DNA of 23,069 bases, from assembly GCA_910578095.1 (NCBI GenBank), contig CAJTOZ010000034.1, positions 1 through 23,069 on the forward strand, in the 5' to 3' direction. Each line of letters starts with the position of its first letter. The first letter of the stretch is position 1. This DNA comes from an uncultured Muribaculaceae bacterium. GTDB lineage: Bacteria; Bacteroidota; Bacteroidia; Bacteroidales; Muribaculaceae. Shown one piece after another: positions 1 to 5,735 of this stretch. The position numbers were made by a program, and so were the translations under genes. Below the pieces are notes generated by a model, which searched no databases, was not told the DNA's origin, and saw only the letters and a program-made list of their open reading frames with translations.

Positions 1-46
1 AAGCATGACGGGGTTGCATATTCAGTTCTGCACCACAAACATACTA

Positions 47-100
47 TCTACATTGCGTGCGACGCCCCTCTGATGTAATTGGGTGCTTTTGCGGATAATC
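47..100 (+). repeat. MITE-like intergenic repeat, partial copy A (right half)
   Basis: This 54-nt stretch is the right-hand part of the element whose complete copy lies at 2248-2403 in the opposite orientation. By eye, about 51 of 54 positions match the reverse complement of 2248-2301. Its right end (79-100) carries the terminal inverted repeat ending in GCGGATAATC. Similarity stops abruptly at 47, so the left half is missing. It lies downstream of the rpsA terminator. Bases 1-46 show nothing recognisable. Confidence 0.75.
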
Positions 101-132
101 AATATTGATAATCAATAAAATAACTTATGTAT

Positions 133-164
133 CTTTTGTTCTTTTGTCCTTTTGTACCTTTAGT
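133..164 (+). repeat. Octamer tandem repeat CTTTTGTN
   Basis: Three units of CTTTTGTN sit back to back (133-140, 141-148, 149-156), followed by a decayed unit at 157-164. Similar runs occur at 3557-3589 and, inverted, near 5512-5540, always between genes. The stretch 151-186 also resembles 5689-5722, sharing TTTTGTACC near its start and TATAA near its end. Function is unknown. Its position just beyond the rpsA terminator suggests a dispersed intergenic repeat, not a control site for one gene. Confidence 0.5.
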
Positions 165-180
165 ATACAAGGTTGCGTAT

Positions 181-214
181 AAAAAATCGCACCGCCCGGA
201 GGGGCGATGCGATT
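181..214 (-). terminator. Rho-independent terminator of rpsA
   Basis: Arms 185-197 and 202-214 form a 13-bp stem with a single G-U pair and a 4-nt loop (198-201). Read on the minus strand, the stem is followed by a run of six T. It lies 24 nt past the rpsA stop codon, which is the classic position for an intrinsic terminator. Confidence 0.88.
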
Positions 215-238
215 CTGTATTGCTGTGAAGCGTGCGGC

Positions 239-2020
239 TTACTTGGAGAGCTTCTCCTTGAGAGCAGCGAGAGCTTCGATGTCGCCGAGAGTGGTCTTCT
301 CGATGGCGGGAGTGGCCAGAGGAGCTTCTTCCTGCTTGGCGGGACGGGTGGCACGCTTGGCGCGACGCTCGGCGTTCTTCTCGGCACGGGCTTCATCTTC
401 GAAGATGCGGCTGTGGCTGAGGAAGATGCGCTTGCCGTCCTTGTTGAACTCGATCACCTTGAAGTTGAGCTTTTCGTCTACCTGGGCCTGGGTGCCGTCC
501 TGCTTGACGAGGTGCTTGGGAGTAGCGAAGCCTTCAACGCCATAGGGGAGGGCGATGATGGCGCCCTTGTCGAGCATTTCAACGATGGTGCCTTCGTGGA
601 TGCTGCCCACGGTGAAGATGTTTTCAAACACTTCCCAGGGGTTCTCCTCAAGCTGCTTGTGGCCGAGGCTGAGACGACGGTTGTCCTTGTCGATGGCGAG
701 TACTTCCACTTCGATGTCGGCGCCGATCTGGGTGAATTCGCTGGGGTGCTTGATTTTCTTGGTCCAGCTGAGGTCGCTGATGTGGATGAGGCCGTCTACG
801 CCCTCTTCGATTTCAACGAACACGCCGAAGTTGGTGAAGTTGCGCACCTTGGCGGTGTGGCGGCTGCCGATGGGGTAGCGCACCTCTATGTCTTCCCAGG
901 GATCTTTCTTGAGCTGTTTGATGCCGAGGCTCATCTTGCGGTCCTCGCGGTCGAGGGTGAGGATGACGGCTTCCACTTCGTCGCCCACTTTCATGAAGTC
1001 CTGAGCGGCGCGGAGGTGCTGGCTCCAGCTCATTTCGCTGACGTGGATGAGACCTTCCACGCCGGGGGCGATTTCAACGAATGCGCCATAGTCGGGCAGA
1101 ACAACTACGCGGCCTTTGACGTGGTCGCCCACCTTGAGGTCGGGATCGAGAGCGTCCCAGGGATGGGGCTGCAGCTGCTTGAGGCCGAGGGCGATGCGCT
1201 TCTTCTCGTCGTCGAAGTCGAGGATAACGACGTTGAGCTTCTGGTCGAGTTCCACCACTTCGCTGGGATGGCTTACGCGGCCCCAGCTGAGGTCGGTGAT
1301 GTGGATGAGACCGTCTACGCCGCCGAGGTCGATGAACACACCGTAGGAGGTGATGTTCTTGACGGTGCCTTCGAGCACCTGACCCTTTTCGAGCTTGCTG
1401 ATGATCTCGCGCTTCTGAGCTTCGAGCTCAGCTTCGATGAGGGCCTTGTGGCTGACAACAACGTTTTTGAATTCTTCGTTGATCTTAACGACTTTGAATT
1501 CCATGGTTTTGCCCACGAACATGTCGTAGTCGCGGATGGGCTTGACGTCGATCTGGGATCCGGGGAGGAAAGCCTCGATGCCGAATACGTCGACAATCAT
1601 GCCGCCTTTGGTGCGGCACTTGATGAAGCCTTTGATGACTTCGTCGTTGGCGAGGGCTGCGTTGATGCGGTCCCAGCTGCGTGCTGCACGTGCTTTTTTG
1701 TGGGAGAGGATAAGCTGTCCTTTCTTGTCCTCCTGGTTTTCGATGAACACCTCTACCACGTCGCCGATCTTGAGGTCGGGGTTGTAGCGGAATTCATTCA
1801 TGGGGATGATACCGTCGCTCTTGTAGCCGATGTTCACAACGGCTTCGCGCTTGTTGAGAGCGATGATAGTGCCTTCAATCACTTCGTTGTCTTTTACGGT
1901 GTTGAGGCTTTCGTCGTAGGTGCGGGTGAGCTCTTCGCGGGTCTTGCCGCAGGCGGTTTCGCCTTTTTCAAAGGCATCCCAGTCGAATTCTTCGATGGGA
2001 GTGTTTTTAAGTTCTGCCAT
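239..2020 (-). CDS. rpsA: 30S ribosomal protein S1
   Basis: The 593-aa product is ribosomal protein S1, which holds mRNA on the 30S subunit during initiation. Six consecutive S1/OB-fold RNA-binding repeats are visible at about residues 45-108, 126-193, 214-282, 298-369, 383-455 and 470-540. The middle repeats carry the typical GVFI/GVDGLIH pattern with SDLSW or TDLSW. The charged C-terminal tail ends in ALAALKEKLSK, as in Bacteroidota S1 proteins, and the length fits the family. The ATG at 2020 is preceded by an A/T-rich leader without a Shine-Dalgarno. S1 is thought to matter especially in this phylum because Shine-Dalgarno use is weak there. The gene is monocistronic, with its own promoter (2088-2118) and terminator (181-214). 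Repeat copies in inverted orientation lie on both sides. Confidence 0.97.
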   Translation of the reverse strand: MAELKNTPIEEFDWDAFEKGETACGKTREELTRTYDESLNTVKDNEVIEGTIIALNKREAVVNIGYKSDGIIPMNEFRYNPDLKIGDVVEVFIENQEDKKGQLILSHKKARAARSWDRINAALANDEVIKGFIKCRTKGGMIVDVFGIEAFLPGSQIDVKPIRDYDMFVGKTMEFKVVKINEEFKNVVVSHKALIEAELEAQKREIISKLEKGQVLEGTVKNITSYGVFIDLGGVDGLIHITDLSWGRVSHPSEVVELDQKLNVVILDFDDEKKRIALGLKQLQPHPWDALDPDLKVGDHVKGRVVVLPDYGAFVEIAPGVEGLIHVSEMSWSQHLRAAQDFMKVGDEVEAVILTLDREDRKMSLGIKQLKKDPWEDIEVRYPIGSRHTAKVRNFTNFGVFVEIEEGVDGLIHISDLSWTKKIKHPSEFTQIGADIEVEVLAIDKDNRRLSLGHKQLEENPWEVFENIFTVGSIHEGTIVEMLDKGAIIALPYGVEGFATPKHLVKQDGTQAQVDEKLNFKVIEFNKDGKRIFLSHSRIFEDEARAEKNAERRAKRATRPAKQEEAPLATPAIEKTTLGDIEALAALKEKLSK

Positions 2021-2087
2021 TTAAAGGGTTAATAAATTAGGGTTTAATTAATGGGTGAGACTTTATGTTGGTTCTCAAAATGTGGCG

Positions 2088-2118
2088 CAAAGATACGCAT
2101 AAATTTCTAATTATCAAA
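2088..2118 (-). promoter_or_regulatory. rpsA promoter (Bacteroidota -33/-7 type)
   Basis: Read on the minus strand, the -7 box TATCTTTG (2088-2095) is preceded by TTTG (2115-2118) with a 19-nt spacer, a full match to the Bacteroidota primary-sigma consensus. The start codon is 67 nt downstream of the -7 box, leaving an A/T-rich leader of about 60 nt. Confidence 0.85.
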
Positions 2119-2144
2119 ATGTTTTTCGCTGCAAAACCCGTAAA

Positions 2145-2169
2145 TTCCGAAAATTACAGCATTTCGGAA
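2145..2169. other. Inverted repeat between the rpsA promoter and repeat copy B
   Basis: TTCCGAAA (2145-2152) and TTTCGGAA (2162-2169) form a perfect 8-bp palindrome with a 9-nt centre. Both flanking genes point away from it, so a terminator is not expected here. It could be a regulator-binding site about 27 nt upstream of the rpsA -33 box, or a remnant of another repeat. No T run follows on either strand. Confidence 0.45.
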
Positions 2170-2236
2170 CCATAAAATGCGCATGTCTGTACCGACGGTG
2201 GGGCACTCCGGCTGCGGTTTCTTCGATATAAACACA

Positions 2237-2414
2237 AATAAATTATTGATTATCCGCAAAATTACCCAATTACATCAGAGGGGCGTCGCCCGCAATGTAG
2301 AGACATCGCTTTGCGATGTATAATATGCCTGCATGCCAATTTTACGTGCCAAAGGCACGTCCCTACATTGAGAATAAAACCTTGGGTAGTTTGGCGGATA
2401 ATCATCAATAAATT
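2237..2414 (-). mobile_element. MITE-like element, complete copy B, with candidate target duplications
   Basis: The core is 2248-2403 (156 bp). Its 22-nt ends, 2248-2269 and 2382-2403, are inverted repeats matching at 19 of 22 positions; both begin GATTATCCGC when read inward. AATAAATT occurs as a direct repeat at 2237-2244 and 2407-2414, three bases outside each end, and is a plausible 8-bp target-site duplication. Inside are two further hairpins: ACATCGC/GCGATGT around TTT (2303-2319) and ACGTGCC/GGCACGT around AAA (2344-2360). These are bracketed by AATGTAG (2294-2300) and CTACATT (2363-2369). There is no coding capacity, so movement would need a transposase in trans. Orientation is opposite to copies A and C. 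Confidence 0.72.
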
Positions 2415-2445
2415 TGGTTTTGCGCTCGACTTATTCGTATATTTG
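2413..2445 (+). promoter_or_regulatory. Likely mscL-aroK promoter
   Basis: A -7 box TATATTTG lies at 2438-2445. A TTTG at 2413-2416 is 21 nt upstream, and another at 2419-2422 is 15 nt upstream. The first overlaps the right-hand AATAAATT direct repeat of the neighbouring MITE-like element, so the insertion sits against the promoter. The leader to the mscL ATG is about 77 nt. Confidence 0.65.
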
Positions 2446-2522
2446 CAGGCGAAAGAACCATTCATCGTGCAGATGTGTTGGTTTTTCTATCAACACTTAC
2501 GCAATAAACCCGTTCAACTTTT

Positions 2523-2948
2523 ATGGGCAAATTTTTTTCTGATTTCAAAGAGTTCGCAATGCGCGGCAATGTTGTCGATATGGCTGTCGGCGTAGTTATC
2601 GGTGCCGCTTTCGGTAAAATCGTAAGCTCGCTTGTCAGTGAGGTGATCATGCCGGCTGTGGGACTGCTCACCGGTGGGGTCAATTTCGCCGATCTCAAGT
2701 GGGTGATCAAGGCCGCTACTGTCGATGCTGCCGGCACTGAGATTCCCGAGGTGGCCATAGGCTACGGTGCTTTCGTTCAGGCTATTCTCGACTTCCTGAT
2801 CATAGCGTTCTGTATCTTTGTGCTCATCCGCATGCTGATGAAGCTGAAGAAAAAAGAGGAAGTGGTGGAGGAAGAGGCCGCACCTGCCGCTCCCACGCAG
2901 GAGCAACTGCTCACGGAGATACGCGACATCCTCAAGGAGCGCGACTGA
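2523..2948 (+). CDS. mscL: Large-conductance mechanosensitive channel MscL
   Basis: The 141-aa protein is MscL, the inner-membrane pore that opens under high membrane tension to release solutes during osmotic downshock. The N-terminus (FKEFAMRGNVVDMAVGVVIG) is the family signature, comprising the amphipathic helix and the start of TM1 (about 15-45). TM2 spans about 79-103, followed by a basic stretch (KLKKKEE) and a cytoplasmic C-terminal helix rich in Glu and Ala. Length is normal for the family. The ATG follows an A/T-rich leader with no clear Shine-Dalgarno. aroK starts 9 nt after the stop, so the two are probably co-transcribed. Confidence 0.96.
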   Translation: MGKFFSDFKEFAMRGNVVDMAVGVVIGAAFGKIVSSLVSEVIMPAVGLLTGGVNFADLKWVIKAATVDAAGTEIPEVAIGYGAFVQAILDFLIIAFCIFVLIRMLMKLKKKEEVVEEEAAPAAPTQEQLLTEIRDILKERD

Positions 2949-2957
2949 GCCATAGCC

Positions 2958-3530
2958 GTGGGCGCGAGACGCATTTTCTTTCTGGTGGGCATGCCGGGCT
3001 GCGGCAAGTCCACCCTTGCGCGTGCGCTGGCTGCCGCCGGCGCCGCAGAGGCTGCCGACCTCGACTCTCTTGTCGAGGCCCGCTGCGGCATGAGTGTCGC
3101 TGAGATTTTCAGCACGTTCGGCGAGGCTGAGTTTCGCCGCATGGAGGCCGAGGCGGTGGAAACAGCAGCTTCCATTGCTTCGGCGTCGCATCTGCCGCTG
3201 GTAGTGTCCACGGGCGGGGGCGCGCCGTGCCACGGGCGCAACATGGACGCCATGCTGCAGGCCGGCACGGTGGTGTGGCTGCAGTCTGATGCCGCACGCA
3301 CCGTAAGCCGCCTGGCCGACGCCCCGGGGCAGCGACCCGCTGCCGACAGGGCTATGGCTGCCGGGCGTCTGCGCGAATGGCACGACGAGCTGCTTGCCGC
3401 ACGCACACCCCACTATGCCCGTGCCCACGCATGCTTCGACAGCACCGAGCTCGACGATTTCCCTGCCGTGCGTGCCGCCGTGCGCCGCTTCTGCGAAACC
3501 TTCGGGCTTAAAACCATTGATACAAAATGA
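2958..3530 (+). CDS. aroK: Shikimate kinase
   Basis: The 190-aa cytoplasmic kinase phosphorylates shikimate at O3 with ATP, the fifth step of the chorismate pathway. Visible motifs are the P-loop GMPGCGKST (11-19), the Asp pair at 35 and 37 (DLD) for Mg2+ and shikimate, Arg60 in EFRRMEAE, the shikimate-binding GGG at 86-88, the lid arginine in QRP (126-127), and the C-terminal R-T-P-H-Y motif (149-153). The start is GTG at 2958; no in-frame ATG gives the conserved N-terminus, which begins just before the first beta strand (RIFFLVG). The gene is 9 nt downstream of mscL, a pairing with no obvious functional link. It is very rich in G+C and Ala. Confidence 0.94.
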   Translation: MGARRIFFLVGMPGCGKSTLARALAAAGAAEAADLDSLVEARCGMSVAEIFSTFGEAEFRRMEAEAVETAASIASASHLPLVVSTGGGAPCHGRNMDAMLQAGTVVWLQSDAARTVSRLADAPGQRPAADRAMAAGRLREWHDELLAARTPHYARAHACFDSTELDDFPAVRAAVRRFCETFGLKTIDTK

Positions 3531-3534
3531 CGAT

Positions 3535-3606
3535 AAAGGACACAATCAACAAAAAACTTTTGTAGCTTTTGCTCTTATGTCCTTTTGTGCCTAAAAAACT
3601 ATCCAT
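3535..3606 (+). repeat. CTTTTG-type octamer repeat with long-loop hairpin in the aroK-ald gap
   Basis: A nine-base unit at 3557-3565 is followed by three octamers (3566-3573, 3574-3581, 3582-3589) of the CTTTTGTN type also seen at 133-164. In addition AAAGGACA (3535-3542) pairs with TGTCCTTT (3578-3585), giving an 8-bp stem with a 35-nt loop. There is no T run typical of an intrinsic terminator and no TAnnTTTG box, so it is unclear whether transcription continues from aroK into the next gene. Confidence 0.4.
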
Positions 3607-4782
3607 ATGCCATCTCCCACTCCATTAGAAGAACTGCTGGCCGTTGCCACCTCTGCGCGTTCGCTGTCGATAGGTCTGCCAGCCAGCGAGAGTGCCGCCG
3701 AGCGCCGTTTTGCCCTTACGCCGGAAGCTGCCGGCTCCCTTGTGGCCCGTGGTTTCCGCGTGCGCATGCAGGCCGGTGCGGCCTTGTGCATACATTACGC
3801 CGATCCGGCCTATGCGAGCCAGGGCGTGGAGATAGTGGAGCGCCGCGAGGCCATGGCTTGCGACATTGTGGTGCATCTGCCGGCCCTCACGGCTGCCGAT
3901 GCGCGCATGCTGCGCCGGGGTGCCATGGTGCTGACATTGTTTCATCCCGCGCAGCAGGACGAGCGGGCTGTGCGCATACTGCTCGAAAGGCATGTGATAG
4001 CGCTGGCGCTCGACCTTGTGGCCGATGGCAACGGCCACCGTCCGTTTGCCGATATCCTCCACGAGATCGATGGCCGGGCTGCAATAGCGATGGCCTCGTC
4101 GCTGCTGGCTGATGCGGTGCATGGCAAGGGCATACTGCTGGGCGGTATCGCGGGAGTGGTGCCATGCGAGGTCACAGTGATAGGTTCCGACCTTGCCGCG
4201 CGTGCCGCCGCCCGCTCGGCGATGGGTCTGGGAGCGATGGTGCGCATGTTCGACGATGATGTGTACTCGCTGCGTTCGGCCATGCAGGAGCTCGGCCCGG
4301 GTGTAGTGGCTTCGGCTCTGCATCCGCGGGTGTTGAGCGGGGCGTTGCGTGCCGCCGACATCGTGGTGGTAGCCTCCACAAAGCGTCCTGTGGTGCTCGG
4401 TGCCGATGCCGTAGAGGAGATGAAACGCGGCGTCGTGTGCTTCGACATAAGCCGCTCCGAGCGTCCGGCATTTCCCTCGCTCCCGCAGGTGGATCTTGCC
4501 ATGGCCAGCCCGTCGGACACAGACCCGGACAATCCGCTGCGGCTGTGCTATATCAATGCCGGCAACGCAGTGGCCCGCACGGCAGCTATGGCTCTGAGCA
4601 ACACGCTGCTCACCATGCTGGCCGACATCGTTACCTGCGACGGCGCCAGCAATGCCCTGAAGTTGAAGCCGGGGCTGCGCGTGGCAGCCTATACATTTCT
4701 TGGCAAGCCTGTCAATGAGCGCATAGCGCGCCTTGTGGGCATGCGTGCCGCCGATATTAATATTTTTCTGCAGTTTTCATGA
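3607..4782 (+). CDS. Alanine dehydrogenase/PNT-family protein, divergent
   Basis: The 391-aa protein has the AlaDH/transhydrogenase-alpha fold: an N-terminal catalytic domain with ERRFALTPE (32-40), then a Rossmann domain beginning LLGGIAGVVP (177-186). The C-terminus (AAYTFLGKPV, ADINIFLQF) matches Bacteroidota alanine dehydrogenases, which interconvert L-alanine and pyruvate with NAD. Several key positions are unusual by manual alignment to the M. tuberculosis enzyme. The arginine of the R-x-A-L-T-P motif and the active-site His (H113, LFHPA) are kept. The substrate Lys75 position is His90, the Asp270 position appears to be Ser284, and the GxGxxG nucleotide loop reads GSDLAA (193-198). The enzyme may therefore have altered chemistry or be non-catalytic. 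The stop overlaps the next start (ATGA), so the RNase H gene is translationally coupled. Confidence 0.8.
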   Translation: MPSPTPLEELLAVATSARSLSIGLPASESAAERRFALTPEAAGSLVARGFRVRMQAGAALCIHYADPAYASQGVEIVERREAMACDIVVHLPALTAADARMLRRGAMVLTLFHPAQQDERAVRILLERHVIALALDLVADGNGHRPFADILHEIDGRAAIAMASSLLADAVHGKGILLGGIAGVVPCEVTVIGSDLAARAAARSAMGLGAMVRMFDDDVYSLRSAMQELGPGVVASALHPRVLSGALRAADIVVVASTKRPVVLGADAVEEMKRGVVCFDISRSERPAFPSLPQVDLAMASPSDTDPDNPLRLCYINAGNAVARTAAMALSNTLLTMLADIVTCDGASNALKLKPGLRVAAYTFLGKPVNERIARLVGMRAADINIFLQFS

Positions 4783-5432
4783 GTGCCCCGTCTACATCGA
4801 GGAAATATTACGTAGTGTGGGAAGGCCGTGCCCCCGGAGTGTACGATAGCTGGGAGGAATGCGAGGAGCAGGTGACGGGATTTCCCGGTGCTCGCTACCG
4901 CGCCTACCGATATCAGGACGACGCTGTACGGGCGTTTCGCGATGGCCCCGGTTCCGATCTTGATATCATACGGAAGATAGCCACCCACCGCACCGAGAAT
5001 GTGAATTATGCCGCATTCCCTGAAATACGCCTGGATGCCCTGGCTGTGGATGGCGCATGCTCGCGCAATCCCGGCCCGATGGAGTACAGAGGGGTGTGGG
5101 TGAGCACCGGCGAGGAATTGTTCCGTGTGGGACCGCTCGATGAAGGCACCAACAACATCGGTGAATATCTGGCCATAATCCATGCGGCAGCATTGCTCGG
5201 AAGCCAGGGGCTGGGACATATTCCCATATATTCCGACTCGCGCACGGCGCAGGCCTGGATACGCGCGGGCCATTCGCGCACCACGGTGCGTCGCAATGCC
5301 CGCAACGGGCGGCTGATGGATATCCTCGACCGTGCTAACGCGTGGATAGCATCGCACCGCATCACCAATCCCATACTGAAATGGGACACGGAGCGCTGGG
5401 GCGAGATTCCGGCCGATTTCGGGCGAAAATAA
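4779..5432 (+). CDS. Ribonuclease H with N-terminal viroplasmin-like domain
   Basis: The 217-aa protein is a type 1 RNase H, which cuts the RNA strand of RNA-DNA hybrids such as R-loops and replication primers. Residues 8-55 form a caulimovirus viroplasmin/HBD-like module (KYYVVWEGRAPGVYDSWEEC), which in relatives binds the hybrid. The catalytic RNase H fold follows, with Asp91 (AVDGACSRNPGP), Glu129 (NNIGEYLA), Asp153 (IYSDSRTA) and Asp203 (LKWDT), so the full D-E-D-D metal site is present. Length is close to that of other Bacteroidota members. Its start overlaps the stop of the alanine-dehydrogenase-like gene by 4 nt, which implies co-expression although no functional link is known. A small hairpin follows at 5442-5454. 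Confidence 0.92.
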   Translation: MSAPSTSRKYYVVWEGRAPGVYDSWEECEEQVTGFPGARYRAYRYQDDAVRAFRDGPGSDLDIIRKIATHRTENVNYAAFPEIRLDALAVDGACSRNPGPMEYRGVWVSTGEELFRVGPLDEGTNNIGEYLAIIHAAALLGSQGLGHIPIYSDSRTAQAWIRAGHSRTTVRRNARNGRLMDILDRANAWIASHRITNPILKWDTERWGEIPADFGRK

Positions 5433-5441
5433 TTTCAGAAA

Positions 5442-5498
5442 GCGAGGAACTCGCCTCAAGCCTAAAAGTCGGCTTATAAATCACCTTGGATTTTAGGC
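5442..5498 (+). terminator. Possible terminator hairpins after the RNase H gene
   Basis: GCGAG (5442-5446) and CTCGC (5450-5454) form a tight 5-bp hairpin 9 nt past the stop codon. GCCTAAAA (5460-5467) and TTTTAGGC (5491-5498) form an 8-bp stem with a 23-nt loop. Neither has a clear T run. They are the only structures between the stop and repeat copy C, so they may end the mscL-aroK-ald-RNase H transcript. Confidence 0.4.
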
Positions 5499-5546
5499 AG
5501 GTGTAAAATTGTCAAACGACAAAAGACGCAAAAGGATTGATAAAAT

Positions 5547-5693
5547 GGTTATCCGCAAAAGTCTCCAAGGTTTTATTTTCAATGTAGGGACGTACCTTTG
5601 GCACTTAAAATTGGCAAGCAAGCATATTATACATCGCAAAGCGATGTCCCTACATTGCGTGCGGCGCCCCTCTGATGTAATTTAGTGCTTTTG
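5547..5693 (+). repeat. MITE-like intergenic repeat, copy C, right end lost
   Basis: This copy aligns along nearly its whole length with the reverse complement of 2248-2403, including the internal hairpin ACATCGC/GCGATGT and the AATGTAG/CTACATT brackets (first bracket at 5581-5587). The left terminal repeat is present with one change (GGTTATCCGC). The second internal hairpin has decayed on both arms. The right terminal repeat is missing: after the shared GTGCTTTTG the sequence changes to TACCC and resembles 157-186 instead. The gene-free stretch 5433-5735 holds this repeat, the hairpins at 5442-5498 and an inverted CTTTTG-type run at about 5512-5540; I see no gene or promoter in it. Confidence 0.7.
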
Positions 5694-5735
5694 TACCCTT
5701 GCTCTACGAGCTTGCATATAACTATGCGCCGTAAT

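Noticed and set aside
173..2032. A 619-codon open frame on the plus strand opposite rpsA
   Set aside because: It is a mirror of a G+C-biased, highly conserved gene. Its translation is a monotonous mix of Val, Asp, Glu and Phe with no domain, and the opposite strand has unmistakable S1 repeats, a promoter and a terminator.
2240..2410. CRISPR array made from the repeated intergenic sequence
   Set aside because: The copies are scattered over 5.7 kb in both orientations, with no regular spacers and no cas genes. The structure fits a MITE-like element.
2262..2595. Short open frames across repeat copy B
   Set aside because: They read through palindromic repeat sequence or into mscL in the wrong frame and have no conserved features.
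2514..3545. Minus-strand 343-codon frame across mscL and aroK
   Set aside because: MscL and AroK on the plus strand have full family signatures; the antisense frame has none and crosses the gap between them.
5433..5735. tRNA, riboswitch or small protein in the gene-free stretch
   Set aside because: I found no cloverleaf, no known riboswitch core and no reading frame with a promoter; the region is accounted for by hairpins and repeats.
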